The notes: generated by a model from the sequence alone, not told the origin. Counted from the stretch's first letter, positions 1 through 6,694 are shown. The stretch is DNA of 6,801 bases from DATEMK01 sp035275625 (GCA_035275625.1 DATEMK010000577.1:1-6801), one strand, 5' to 3'. Made by a program: numbers and translations.

Positions 1-994
1 TGAAACCGGAATCGCTTTGAAGATCAATTAAAGTTTTTGTGCTTAAAGTGGTAGATGCATCATTCGCCTGTGATTTGAATTCAAGCATTTGTGAATTCGG
101 GTCACGGTTCACTTTAAAAATAATTTTTTCGGTGTAGGATGCTTCGTATATGCTTTTATCAGCATTTCCCCAGTATTTTTCTTTCCGCATTAATGTAATT
201 GTCTGACCTGCCTCCCATGAAGTAACTTTATACGGTCCCAGGCCCGGCAAATTCTGAATCTCGCGACCATACTTCGCACTGTTAAATACATTCACCCAAT
301 CTTTCAGTTCTTTATCATTGTCAAGTCCTGATTTTGAATCATCAAATTGCTCAAAAGAATATTTTGACAGCAAATCATGTGGATCAAAAAATTTTCGCTG
401 CATGATCGGGTAATCGCCCCAGAAAGCAACATTGTGCATATATGTTTGTTTCATCACAGCCGTAAACTTTCGGGGGTTGATGCTGTCTTTTTCAATATTT
501 TTCAGGTTATCCCAATAAGGTTTGTAATTTGGATTATCCACAAAAGGACATTTGCTTGCTTTTGCTGTGAAAATAATATCATCAACACTTAGCTGCTCAC
601 CGTCATCCCATCGTGGCTCATCTCTTAATTCAAACGTAACCCTCAGTCCGTCAGCGGAAATATCCGGCAACGTTTTAATGAGCATCGGGATAAGCTTCGA
701 TGACCTGAAATCAACAATGACTAAAAACATTTGAGTGTAAAGAAACATTTCTGTTCGCTGTATGGATATACTGTTAACCGGGTGAAGCATGTCCGGCTCT
801 GCAATCCATTGGTAAATCACACTGTTTTCCTTTGACCAGCCGGGAAGGAATTTTTTTGCATCGGCAATTTTTATATAATTTAAAGAATCATTTGCAGATC
901 CAACCTGGTCATTGGTTGCTGATTTTTTTGAGTTACATGAAATGACCAGCAGTGGCGATGCTAAAAGAAGAAATAAATATTTTTTCAAATTCAT
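1..994 (-). CDS. Solute-binding lipoprotein of a peptide-type ABC transporter, 3' end cut by window
   Basis: This is the first 331 codons of a minus-strand gene that runs off the left edge with no internal stop. The product starts with a lipoprotein signal: two Lys, a hydrophobic stretch and the lipobox VISC with the lipid-bearing Cys at residue 20. No acidic run follows the Cys (next residues NSKKS), so the surface-export signal typical of Bacteroidota lipoproteins is not obvious and a periplasmic location is likelier. The mature part resembles the SBP_bac_5 (DppA/OppA) family: an early 'AEPDMLHPVNS' segment, the characteristic 'PRWDDGEQLSVDDIIFTAKA' block around residues 127-146, and 'GLGPYKVTSWEAG' near 251-263. 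By family it would bind peptides or another small solute for an inner-membrane permease, but no permease gene is visible here. The next in-frame Met is at residue 69, past the signal, so the start at 994 is firm. The substrate cannot be inferred. Confidence 0.85.
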   Translation of the reverse strand, partial: MNLKKYLFLLLASPLLVISCNSKKSATNDQVGSANDSLNYIKIADAKKFLPGWSKENSVIYQWIAEPDMLHPVNSISIQRTEMFLYTQMFLVIVDFRSSKLIPMLIKTLPDISADGLRVTFELRDEPRWDDGEQLSVDDIIFTAKASKCPFVDNPNYKPYWDNLKNIEKDSINPRKFTAVMKQTYMHNVAFWGDYPIMQRKFFDPHDLLSKYSFEQFDDSKSGLDNDKELKDWVNVFNSAKYGREIQNLPGLGPYKVTSWEAGQTITLMRKEKYWGNADKSIYEASYTEKIIFKVNRDPNSQMLEFKSQANDASTTLSTKTLIDLQSDSGF

Positions 995-1000
995 AGGATA

Positions 1001-1031
1001 CAAACCTACTGGAAATTGTTGAATTCAACAA
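1001..1031 (-). promoter_or_regulatory. Putative promoter with overlapping palindromic operator for the solute-binding lipoprotein gene
   Basis: On the minus strand a TAGGTTTG at 1008-1001 fits the Bacteroidota -7 consensus TAnnTTTG. A TTG at 1031-1029 lies 20 nt upstream, the usual spacing to the -33 element. The perfect 16-bp palindrome TTGTTGAATTCAACAA (1016-1031) covers the -33 element and most of the spacer, which is where a repressor would sit. Only six bases separate the -7 element from the ATG at 994, so a transcript from here would be nearly leaderless. The motif match and palindrome are visible; promoter and operator roles are inferred. Confidence 0.4.
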
Positions 1032-1082
1032 CGAAAATATTTTTCTGCCGGCAAAATTCTTAATGATTTTTTCCCTTTGATT

Positions 1083-1124
1083 AAGTGATCCCGATTGGAT
1101 TACTGGTGGTCCCGACAAGATTAC
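1083..1124. repeat. Two tandem 21-bp direct repeats, set A
   Basis: Two adjacent 21-bp copies, 1083-1103 and 1104-1124, match at 15 of 21 positions. The shared parts are the cores TCCCGA and GATTAC separated by three variable bases. A degenerate third copy can be seen just to the left (CCCTTTGATTA, 1073-1083). A period of 21 bp puts the copies on the same face of the helix, as in arrays of protein-binding sites. One possible source is an end of an IS21-family element, since such ends carry repeated transposase-binding sites; no istA or istB gene is present. Confidence 0.55.
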
Positions 1125-1185
1125 CCTATTTTAGCCCGTTGTTCGCAGGTAAACAGGCTGTAAAATTTCTTTTTCCAGTTCCTAT

Positions 1186-1227
1186 TTTCGTGAATATTTT
1201 AAAGAATTTCGTGAACAATTCTAAGAA
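1186..1227. repeat. Two tandem 21-bp direct repeats, set B
   Basis: Copies at 1186-1206 and 1207-1227 match at 17 of 21 positions. They share the opening TTTCGTGAA exactly and end in AAGAA. The sequence is unrelated to repeat set A although the period is the same. The repeats lie 59-100 bp beyond the stop codon of the gene ending at 1286. Function unknown: possible binding sites or a local duplication. Confidence 0.55.
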
Positions 1228-1285
1228 AATGATTTAAACACTGTTTTTTGCCTGTTTATTTCGGGTATTGTTAAATAAAAAATAC

Positions 1286-2416
1286 TTATTTCTTCTTCAC
1301 CAAATCCATTCCACACTTCGGACATTGCCCAGGCTTCGATGAAGTAACTTCAGGATGCATGGGACAATAGTAATCATTATTTCCTGTCGCATCTTTTACA
1401 ACGCTTTTTACTGCAAAAAATCTGAAAGAGATGCCCACAGTTGTCTGATGTTGTGAACCAACTTGTGTATAAAAATCGGAGCTATTTATGTATTGATAAA
1501 CGGGAATATCATAAGCACCATAAACAGTAAATTTTCCTTTCGTAAAACTCAGTTGGGGAGTGATGAAAACTTTTTTATATCCGGTCGCTTCAGGAAAATA
1601 ATTTGAGGGTTTGCCAAAAAGCAAAATACTTTCATTAATTTTCATTCTGTCCACCCATTCGTAACGAGCCTGTAGAGTAACTCCAAGGTGGTTGAAAAAA
1701 GATTTTCCTGCAAAGAGCGCAAAACTTGCAAAGTCGCCTAATTTTTCACCATTAGGGTTGTAGCCCTTTTTAATGTACATAGCATTTGCAAAAACACGGA
1801 AATTGTGTTCGGTATAACCCCTGAAAAGAAATGTGTAAAAAATAATGTCTTGTGCGCCTGAAGAAAGTTGTACAGATGTTGGTTTAGACACATAATAAGT
1901 TGTGCCGGAAAACGGTTCAATATTTCCCGTTGAATCATTATAACTCCCCAATGGGATTTTGAATCCCAAACCTACTGTTACTTCTGTACGGTGCTTTTCT
2001 TCTGTCCAGTTGATTATGTCATAACGCGGAAAAAGAATTAAATCGCCAACTCCCTTTGCTGTATATGTTGTAGCAGGGTCTTTATTCAGGCCGATTTCTT
2101 TTTTGTTAAAATAATACCCGCTTTCAAGAGAAAATGTAAAATTTTTTGTCAGCCCATATGCAAGCCGGAAATATTCGTAAGTGCTGCTGAAGCTATCAAA
2201 AGTTCTAACAGAATCTGGTGCAAGAACATCCTTTTTATAAAATTTGTTTGTGCTTATAAACTGAAAATTGGTATTGATATCAACCTGTCTTTCCTGCAAT
2301 ACGCCCTGTGATGCGCCCCCTGCAATTGGGCTCCCGCTGCCGCCTGCGCAACACTGGGCATGGGTGAATACAGATTTTAAAATAAATACTGATACCAGAA
2401 TAATTACATTTCGCAT
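1286..2416 (-). CDS. Outer-membrane beta-barrel-like protein with C-terminal heavy-metal-binding domain
   Basis: A 376-residue exported protein. The signal peptide is residues 1-20 (hydrophobic core, cleavage likely after THA), followed by the Cys- and Gly-rich start CCAGGSGSP at 22-30. Residues about 45-340 alternate hydrophobic and polar residues with many aromatics ('FRLAYGLTKNFTFSLESGYYF', 'VTVGLGFKIPLGSY', 'VTLQARYEWVD'), as in outer-membrane beta-barrels; I cannot assign a named barrel family. The C-terminus (349-370) has YYCPMHPE and CPKCGM, i.e. two Cys-containing motifs plus a His. This is the short heavy-metal-binding domain found at the ends of copper P-type ATPases and CusB-type efflux adaptors, here fused to a barrel. 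I infer a role in metal sensing, binding or export at the outer membrane. No clear promoter is visible in the short gap upstream, where the neighbour's terminator lies. The two genes may therefore be transcribed separately or by partial read-through. Confidence 0.8.
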   Translation of the reverse strand: MRNVIILVSVFILKSVFTHAQCCAGGSGSPIAGGASQGVLQERQVDINTNFQFISTNKFYKKDVLAPDSVRTFDSFSSTYEYFRLAYGLTKNFTFSLESGYYFNKKEIGLNKDPATTYTAKGVGDLILFPRYDIINWTEEKHRTEVTVGLGFKIPLGSYNDSTGNIEPFSGTTYYVSKPTSVQLSSGAQDIIFYTFLFRGYTEHNFRVFANAMYIKKGYNPNGEKLGDFASFALFAGKSFFNHLGVTLQARYEWVDRMKINESILLFGKPSNYFPEATGYKKVFITPQLSFTKGKFTVYGAYDIPVYQYINSSDFYTQVGSQHQTTVGISFRFFAVKSVVKDATGNNDYYCPMHPEVTSSKPGQCPKCGMDLVKKK

Positions 2417-2447
2417 ACCGAATTTAAGTTTAGCTGTTTATAACAAA

Positions 2448-2481
2448 AACAACCTGCAATAAATAATAAATGCAGGTTGTT
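2448..2481 (-). terminator. Rho-independent terminator of the thioredoxin-like gene
   Basis: A perfect 11-bp stem (AACAACCTGCA at 2448-2458 pairs with TGCAGGTTGTT at 2471-2481) encloses a 12-nt AT-rich loop. Read on the minus strand, the closing arm runs into TTTTTGTTA, a T-rich tail. The hairpin begins 19 bp after the stop codon of the gene at 2501-3271 and ends 31 bp before the start of the next gene at 2416. Confidence 0.75.
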
Positions 2482-2500
2482 GAGAAGAAACAAGAAATCT

Positions 2501-3271
2501 TTATTTTGAAACAGAAAATTTAAGAGTTTGGGAATTATTTCCTGCTGTGAAACGCATGAAATAAATACCTGCTGCTGATTTATTCACATCAAAATCGTAA
2601 GTGTAATTACCGATTGATTGCTTTCCAATATTCTTTGTACTTACTGATTGGCCTGATTCGTTAAACATCTGCAAAGTAACATTTGCTAATTCACTGAGTG
2701 AATAAGTTACTTTAACGGTTGGCGTTGATAAAGATGGCATCACACTGAATTGAAATGCATTATTGCTATTTTGGGCAATCCCGGTTGCTGTTAAAGCAGT
2801 TGTGATTGCATTTTGAATAGCTGTTGAATTACCGGCAGCAGCATTTAAACCATTAAAATACATGTGCCCATTCGGACCTACTACAGCAACGTGTGGCATA
2901 CCTACTCCACCATAATTGGATTGGACAATTGAAGTAGTTGAAAAAGTTGTTCGGTTTGTACCTATGCCACTGCTGGTTGCCCAGCTATCAAGTGAAGAAC
3001 AAGCGGTGTTGCCTGCATCGTCAATTAGGTAATATAAAACATTAGGGTTACCAAAACTCTGTGACACGTTATACGCAGTAAGAGAAGGACCAACACAAGC
3101 TCCGCAGGGCATAACCCAATTTAAAACAATTACCTTGCCCTGTGCAAGTTCGGTGTAAAGATTGTGGGGGTAAGCATTGCAATCATTTGCGGTGAAATCA
3201 GGAGCTGTCTGCGCAAATGCTGCTACGCCAATGAACATGGCGAATAATAAAGTAAGTAGATTTTTTTTCAT
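2501..3271 (-). CDS. Secreted thioredoxin-fold protein with T9SS C-terminal sorting domain
   Basis: A 256-residue exported protein in three parts. Residues 1-20 are a signal peptide (MKKN, hydrophobic core, AFA before Q). Residues about 24-165 look like a thioredoxin/TlpA-type domain: a strand VIVLNWV leads into PCGAC, giving a CxxC pair at Cys56 and Cys59, and GMPHVAVV carries the likely cis-Pro at 126. Two further Cys at 31 and 91 could form a structural disulfide. Residues about 170-256 form a sorting domain of the type IX secretion system, ending in the typical 'AAGIYFMRFTAG...QTLKFSVSK'. By family it should be a thiol-disulfide protein released outside or anchored on the cell surface rather than periplasmic, with the sorting domain removed on export. 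Partner and substrate are unknown; the neighbouring metal-binding barrel suggests but does not prove a link. A terminator follows it. Confidence 0.85.
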   Translation of the reverse strand: MKKNLLTLLFAMFIGVAAFAQTAPDFTANDCNAYPHNLYTELAQGKVIVLNWVMPCGACVGPSLTAYNVSQSFGNPNVLYYLIDDAGNTACSSLDSWATSSGIGTNRTTFSTTSIVQSNYGGVGMPHVAVVGPNGHMYFNGLNAAAGNSTAIQNAITTALTATGIAQNSNNAFQFSVMPSLSTPTVKVTYSLSELANVTLQMFNESGQSVSTKNIGKQSIGNYTYDFDVNKSAAGIYFMRFTAGNNSQTLKFSVSK

Positions 3272-3337
3272 TTGTAATTATTTTTTGAGTTTAACTTAAT
3301 TTGATTAAGAATGCTGAATAATTATTTTCGCAAGTTA

Positions 3338-3345
3338 CAAAAATA
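3338..3345 (-). promoter_or_regulatory. Putative -7 promoter element for the thioredoxin-like gene
   Basis: The minus strand reads TATTTTTG at 3345-3338, an exact fit to TAnnTTTG. It would give a leader of roughly 60 nt before the ATG at 3271. A TTTG lies upstream at 3363-3360, but with only 14 nt between the elements, shorter than the usual 19-21, so the -33 match is poor. Confidence 0.35.
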
Positions 3346-3383
3346 GTTTTTATTCTCCACAAAAGCGTAAGAATAAAATGGAA

Positions 3384-3391
3384 TATCTTTG
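3384..3391 (+). promoter_or_regulatory. Putative plus-strand -7 promoter element with long leader
   Basis: TATCTTTG at 3384-3391 fits TAnnTTTG exactly and is followed by GCA, a common context for this element. No clear TTTG lies 19-21 nt upstream. It points toward the acyltransferase gene and would give an untranslated leader of about 230 nt. It is divergent from the minus-strand element at 3338-3345. Confidence 0.35.
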
Positions 3392-3626
3392 CACATTTAA
3401 ATCCTGATTTGGAGGTGTAAATCTCAAATTACCAAGCTTTTTTGCTAAAAGCGGAGCTACTGCCTGAATTACTTATATCATCAATGTAAACAACAACCAC
3501 TTTGACTGTGTTATGTAAATACTTTTTTCACAATGGATATTTAAAACATGTTAGGTTCTTTTAATGAAACCTACTGCATTTAATCACCGTAAGAGCTTAA
3601 AATAACTAACTGCCCTGAAAAATTAA

Positions 3627-4862
3627 ATGACGAAACCAGCTTATATTAAATCTCTTGATGGAATCAGAGGATTGGCAGTATTGTTTGTTATCTGTCATCA
3701 CTGGGCTTTTGACTTTTTTAATATTCCTTTTGGCTGGGTAGGTGTTCAGTTGTTTTTTGTGCTTTCAGGATTTCTTATAACCAGAATCCTTTTTTCAGAA
3801 AAGGATTTTTCTTTTGGTAAATTCTTAACAAGATTTTATGTAAAACGGGCATTACGAATATTTCCGCTTTATTTTGGATTTTTAGGCTTGTTCGCACTAC
3901 TTTATTTTGTTGCAGGCACCGTGCTTTCAAAAAACAACGCGGGATTAAATCTGTTAATGCTTTTAGAAGAATTTCCGGTTAACATCTCCTTTCTTTTAAC
4001 TTATACTTACAATTTTATGGAGATGTATCATGCGATGATAACGCACATTAAAATTCCCAATACCGATTTGTTCTCTCATCTATGGTCGTTATCTGTTGAA
4101 GAACAGTTCTACATTGTTTTTCCATTCGTCATTTATTTTTTATCCCTGAAAAATTTAAAACGAGTTTTAGTTTTTATATTGATAGGCTGTCCGGTGTTAA
4201 GATTTATTTCCGTTGAGCTTTTAAAAACTGTCACTGATAATAATTATCTAATAGGAACAATTATTTACAGGCAAACTCCATTTCAGTTTGACGCGCTTTG
4301 TTTTGGCGCAGTTTTAGCAGTTTTTGATTTCAAATCTTTATTAAAACGACTAAAAATGTCATTTTATATCTGCCTACTCTTAACCGCAGGTGTTGGCATA
4401 ATTAACTACCTATGGCTCCATAATTCCGTTGAACACATAACCCTAAAAGGATTAGGATATGAATATGCAGAAAACATGGTGTATGGCAACCGGCTTTCTT
4501 ACGGATTAACTTTAATTAATATTTGCTGTGCATTGATGATATTGTGTTCTATCAATGAAACTCCTATTCTTAAATTACTTGAATCAAAAGTTCTTGTATT
4601 TATCGGAAAAATATCATACGGTATTTACCTTTTCCACTATCCTTTTTTAAAAATATATCGCATTGCATTATCGCATTTTTTTACAACACAACAAATAAAT
4701 GGAAGAATACTATTGGAAGCCGGGATTTTTCTGACATACTTAACTTGCCTGATAATAATTTGTACAGGAAGTTATTTTTTGTTTGAAATCAGATTTTTGA
4801 AATTGAAAGAAAAAATTAAAGACGAAGAATCAGCAAGTAAAGAATTAACGGTAGCTTATTGA
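3627..4862 (+). CDS. Membrane acyltransferase, OafA/acyltransferase-3 family
   Basis: A 411-residue integral inner-membrane protein with about ten hydrophobic segments. It carries the family signatures in order: SLDGIRGLAV at 9-18, the essential R-x10-H motif as Arg14 and His25 (in CHHW), FFVLSGFLITR at 43-53, HLWSLSVEEQFY at 151-162, FQFDALCFGAVLA near the middle, and SYGIYLFHYPF near the C-terminus. Members transfer acetyl or other acyl groups to exported carbohydrates such as O-antigen, exopolysaccharide or peptidoglycan; the acceptor cannot be told from sequence. The length is normal for a single-domain member with no SGNH extension. The first ATG fits the start of the conserved block; no Shine-Dalgarno is evident. 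It is the only plus-strand gene in the window and converges on the copper-storage gene 51 bp downstream. No functional link to its neighbours is apparent. Confidence 0.9.
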   Translation: MTKPAYIKSLDGIRGLAVLFVICHHWAFDFFNIPFGWVGVQLFFVLSGFLITRILFSEKDFSFGKFLTRFYVKRALRIFPLYFGFLGLFALLYFVAGTVLSKNNAGLNLLMLLEEFPVNISFLLTYTYNFMEMYHAMITHIKIPNTDLFSHLWSLSVEEQFYIVFPFVIYFLSLKNLKRVLVFILIGCPVLRFISVELLKTVTDNNYLIGTIIYRQTPFQFDALCFGAVLAVFDFKSLLKRLKMSFYICLLLTAGVGIINYLWLHNSVEHITLKGLGYEYAENMVYGNRLSYGLTLINICCALMILCSINETPILKLLESKVLVFIGKISYGIYLFHYPFLKIYRIALSHFFTTQQINGRILLEAGIFLTYLTCLIIICTGSYFLFEIRFLKLKEKIKDEESASKELTVAY

Positions 4863-4913
4863 CAGCTCCGAATATAATTAAGTTTGCGAATTGTTCTTAT
4901 TAATATTCCCTGT

Positions 4914-5240
4914 TTACTCCTGGTGTGTTGCACAAGCCTCTGCACATTTTCTGCAAGCTTCAGCACAACTCTTACAATGTTCGTTTTTATGTTTTGCACA
5001 TTCTTCAGCGCAAGCTTCACAAATATCTGCGCATTCCTTCAAAAGATGATGTGCATGTTCTGAATTTCTTGCTAACATGGAAGCTGTCAACTGACAGATG
5101 TCTGCACAATCCCGGTCAAGCTCTATGCAGCGTGCCATCATTTTAACATCGTCTTCCTGTAAGCAGGCGTTAAAGCAATGATTACATTCATTAGCGCAGT
5201 CATTTAACTGACGAATTATTTCTTTATGTTCCTGATGCAT
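4914..5240 (-). CDS. Four-helix-bundle Cys-rich copper-storage protein (Csp/DUF326 type)
   Basis: A 108-residue protein without signal peptide, so cytosolic, like the Csp3 branch of the copper-storage proteins. It has 16 Cys (15, 19, 22, 26, 38, 45, 49, 70, 74, 77, 81, 89, 92, 96, 99, 103) and 9 His, spaced mostly three or four apart (CxxxC, CxxC) along predicted helices, e.g. CANECNHCFNAC at 15-26 and CKSCAEACRKCAEAC at 89-103. Csp proteins are four-helix bundles whose Cys-lined core binds many Cu(I) ions, which fits this pattern closely. The role inferred is storing or buffering cytosolic copper. Older annotations call such proteins 'ferredoxin', but iron-sulfur spacing is absent. It is the last gene of a likely operon, 41 bp after the Met-rich barrel gene. 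No strong terminator is visible between its stop and the convergent acyltransferase gene. Confidence 0.88.
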   Translation of the reverse strand: MHQEHKEIIRQLNDCANECNHCFNACLQEDDVKMMARCIELDRDCADICQLTASMLARNSEHAHHLLKECADICEACAEECAKHKNEHCKSCAEACRKCAEACATHQE

Positions 5241-5281
5241 AATTTTTTGTTTTAAATGTTTGAATTGTTGCTATGCTAAAT

Positions 5282-6679
5282 TTACATTGATTTCTTTTTC
5301 ATCATTGCCGGTGCAATCTTTAAAAAGATTTCTACTCCGACAGGTGAATTTCCATAAAACGGTTTTATCTTTTCATCAGGAAAATTGATTGTCCCTTGCA
5401 CACCTAAAGAAAAATCCGTTTTAAAAGAGGTGAATAAGGTTTTGTTTATTCCCAGAGTAAATGCATTGATGTTAAATGTCGGATTGTTATCGAATGATTC
5501 CAATTCAAGCTCATGAGCATCTTTTTGTATCCACTCAAAACGTGCATAAATACTCAACGGCATCAGCATCAAATTACTTTCAATCAAAAAAGACTGTAGG
5601 TTTTCTCCATAGCTGTTATGATTCCATCCCCACACTACTGATGTGGCTATATTGCTCTCATTAGTTAACTTCATATTATGAAGTAAAGATGCTGTTGTGC
5701 GGGTAACATCCGTATCCGGCTCCAGCACTTCGGGACTTTTAATAAAACCTCTTGAAACCTGCAATGCGAGGTTTTCGGTCGGGTTAACTGAAACACGCGC
5801 ACTATAGCTGTCGAACTTTGGCTTATCAAAATCAAATCTTTTTTCATCCGGCTCGCGTCCTGTAAAAATGCTTCCTTCAGCTTTTACATTTTTGTAACGG
5901 ATACCTATGGTTCCAACTCCAAAAGTTATATGAGTGGCATCCATCCAGTGATGACCAAGGGCTGCATCCGGATTATTCATTGCCGAGGGGCGATGCATAA
6001 AAACCGGTGGACCTAAAGCCGGTTCGCCCGGATAACCGAAATAAGCATTCGCATCAACATCTTTTGAAAAGCTGTGCGTATAATTAAGTGCAAGAGCAGA
6101 AAATAAATCATGCGGATGCTGACGGTCAACCAGCGGTTTTCCGTCTGCTGATTCACCTGTCTGGAACAGTAACGGGTAACCGCGTTTACCTTCTGTAACA
6201 CCATCGAGCGAAATCATCGAATGAAAAGAAAATAAATCATGTTCGCCCAATTTCTGTGTAAGCATAAACATTAACCAATTCGGAGCATCAAATTTTTTAT
6301 CACCGCGATTGCTTTTATCTGCAACGTCCTGCTTTGTATAACGCACAAACACGGCATAATGAAACATCAGCATCGTTTTATTCTTCATTTTCATATAAGC
6401 CATCATCGGGCTTGAATCAGGATGCCATGAAGTTCCGCTCCCGTCACGGCTCATCGGCAGGTGATTTGAAAATGCAGAAGTCATTTTCATATCCATCTTC
6501 ATATCCATTTTGCTGCTGTCCTGCATTTTCATATTTTTATCCATTGAAGAGCTGTCCTCCATCTTCATATTTTTATCCATTGCAGGTTTCATGTTATGCA
6601 TGGAGGAATCATGTTGTGCAAAACCTAATCGTGAAAAAAGCAACATGGAGGCAATGAAATAAAATAAAAATTTTTGCAT
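5282..6679 (-). CDS. Met-rich outer-membrane beta-barrel-like protein, probably copper-linked
   Basis: A 465-residue exported protein. Residues 1-21 are a signal peptide (hydrophobic core, cleavage near GFA-Q). Residues 23-66 are a low-complexity tail with 13 Met in 44 residues, built from a 12-residue unit MDKNMKMxDSSx at 34-45 and 46-57 and a shorter MDMKMDMKM at 58-66; Met/His-rich segments of this kind bind Cu(I) or Ag(I) in exported copper proteins. From about residue 100 on, alternating strands with aromatic residues suggest an outer-membrane barrel. Distinctive blocks are 'DRQHPHDLFSALALNY', 'PPVFMHRPSAMNNP' and 'GHHWMDATHITFGVGTIG', which include several His and Met that could be metal ligands. 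I do not recognise a characterised function. It lies between a DUF305 gene (15 bp upstream) and the Csp-type gene, which supports a role in copper handling. AAGGA stands one base before the ATG, too close for an ordinary ribosome-binding site. Confidence 0.78.
   Translation of the reverse strand: MQKFLFYFIASMLLFSRLGFAQHDSSMHNMKPAMDKNMKMEDSSSMDKNMKMQDSSKMDMKMDMKMTSAFSNHLPMSRDGSGTSWHPDSSPMMAYMKMKNKTMLMFHYAVFVRYTKQDVADKSNRGDKKFDAPNWLMFMLTQKLGEHDLFSFHSMISLDGVTEGKRGYPLLFQTGESADGKPLVDRQHPHDLFSALALNYTHSFSKDVDANAYFGYPGEPALGPPVFMHRPSAMNNPDAALGHHWMDATHITFGVGTIGIRYKNVKAEGSIFTGREPDEKRFDFDKPKFDSYSARVSVNPTENLALQVSRGFIKSPEVLEPDTDVTRTTASLLHNMKLTNESNIATSVVWGWNHNSYGENLQSFLIESNLMLMPLSIYARFEWIQKDAHELELESFDNNPTFNINAFTLGINKTLFTSFKTDFSLGVQGTINFPDEKIKPFYGNSPVGVEIFLKIAPAMMKKKSM
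6482..6580 (-). repeat. In-frame tandem 36-bp repeats encoding Met/Lys/Asp units
   Basis: Two 36-bp units (6545-6580 and 6509-6544) and a degenerate 27-bp remainder (6482-6508) lie inside the Met-rich barrel gene and encode residues 34-66. The first two copies differ by only a few bases, e.g. MEDSSS against MQDSSK. This points to fairly recent duplication and a segment that may vary in copy number while keeping frame. Confidence 0.75.
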
Positions 6680-6694
6680 GTCCTTAAAAATTTA

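Larger units (their letters stand above)
995..1285. other. 291-bp intergenic region with no gene
   Basis: Apart from the promoter/palindrome and the two 21-bp repeat pairs listed separately, I see no coding signal here. A 61-codon minus-strand frame spanning 933-1118 overlaps the lipoprotein gene out of frame and resembles no known protein. No G+C hairpin followed by a T run is evident downstream of the gene ending at 1286. Confidence 0.6.
3272..3626. other. 355-bp divergent intergenic region
   Basis: This region separates the minus-strand thioredoxin-like gene from the plus-strand acyltransferase gene. It holds the two putative -7 elements described separately. A strong Shine-Dalgarno-like GGAGGTG at 3411-3417 has no open frame behind it: its own GTG is followed at once by TAA. 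All ATGs between 3391 and 3626 open frames of 13 codons or fewer. A weak 6-bp hairpin lies at 3552-3573. I see no tRNA, riboswitch or other RNA that I can name. Confidence 0.55.

Noticed and set aside
933..1118. 61-codon minus-strand frame with internal Met start
   Set aside because: It overlaps the lipoprotein gene in another frame, has no recognisable family features, and crosses the palindrome and repeats.
1150..1258. 9-bp inverted repeat TAAACAGGC / GCCTGTTTA separated by 91 bp
   Set aside because: Short arms with a long gap are expected by chance in AT-rich DNA, and nothing marks them as element ends.
3411..3490. tRNA-like opening GGAGGTGTA shortly after a promoter element
   Set aside because: No TTCGA-type T-arm, no matching acceptor 3' arm and no anticodon stem can be found downstream.
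3552..3573. Small hairpin TAGGTT / AACCTA upstream of the acyltransferase
   Set aside because: Only six pairs with a 10-nt loop and no T run; not distinguishable from chance.
4872..4906. AT-rich imperfect hairpin between the convergent genes, a candidate bidirectional terminator
   Set aside because: The 11-bp arms contain two mismatches and a single G-C pair with a 13-nt loop, too weak to call.
4925..5146. 73-codon plus-strand open frame
   Set aside because: It is antisense to the Cys-rich copper-storage gene, whose regular Cys spacing is a far stronger coding signal.
6334..6657. 107-codon plus-strand open frame
   Set aside because: It is antisense to the signal peptide and Met-repeat region of the barrel gene. 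Its Ser/Tyr/Pro-rich repeats merely mirror the repeats in the real gene.
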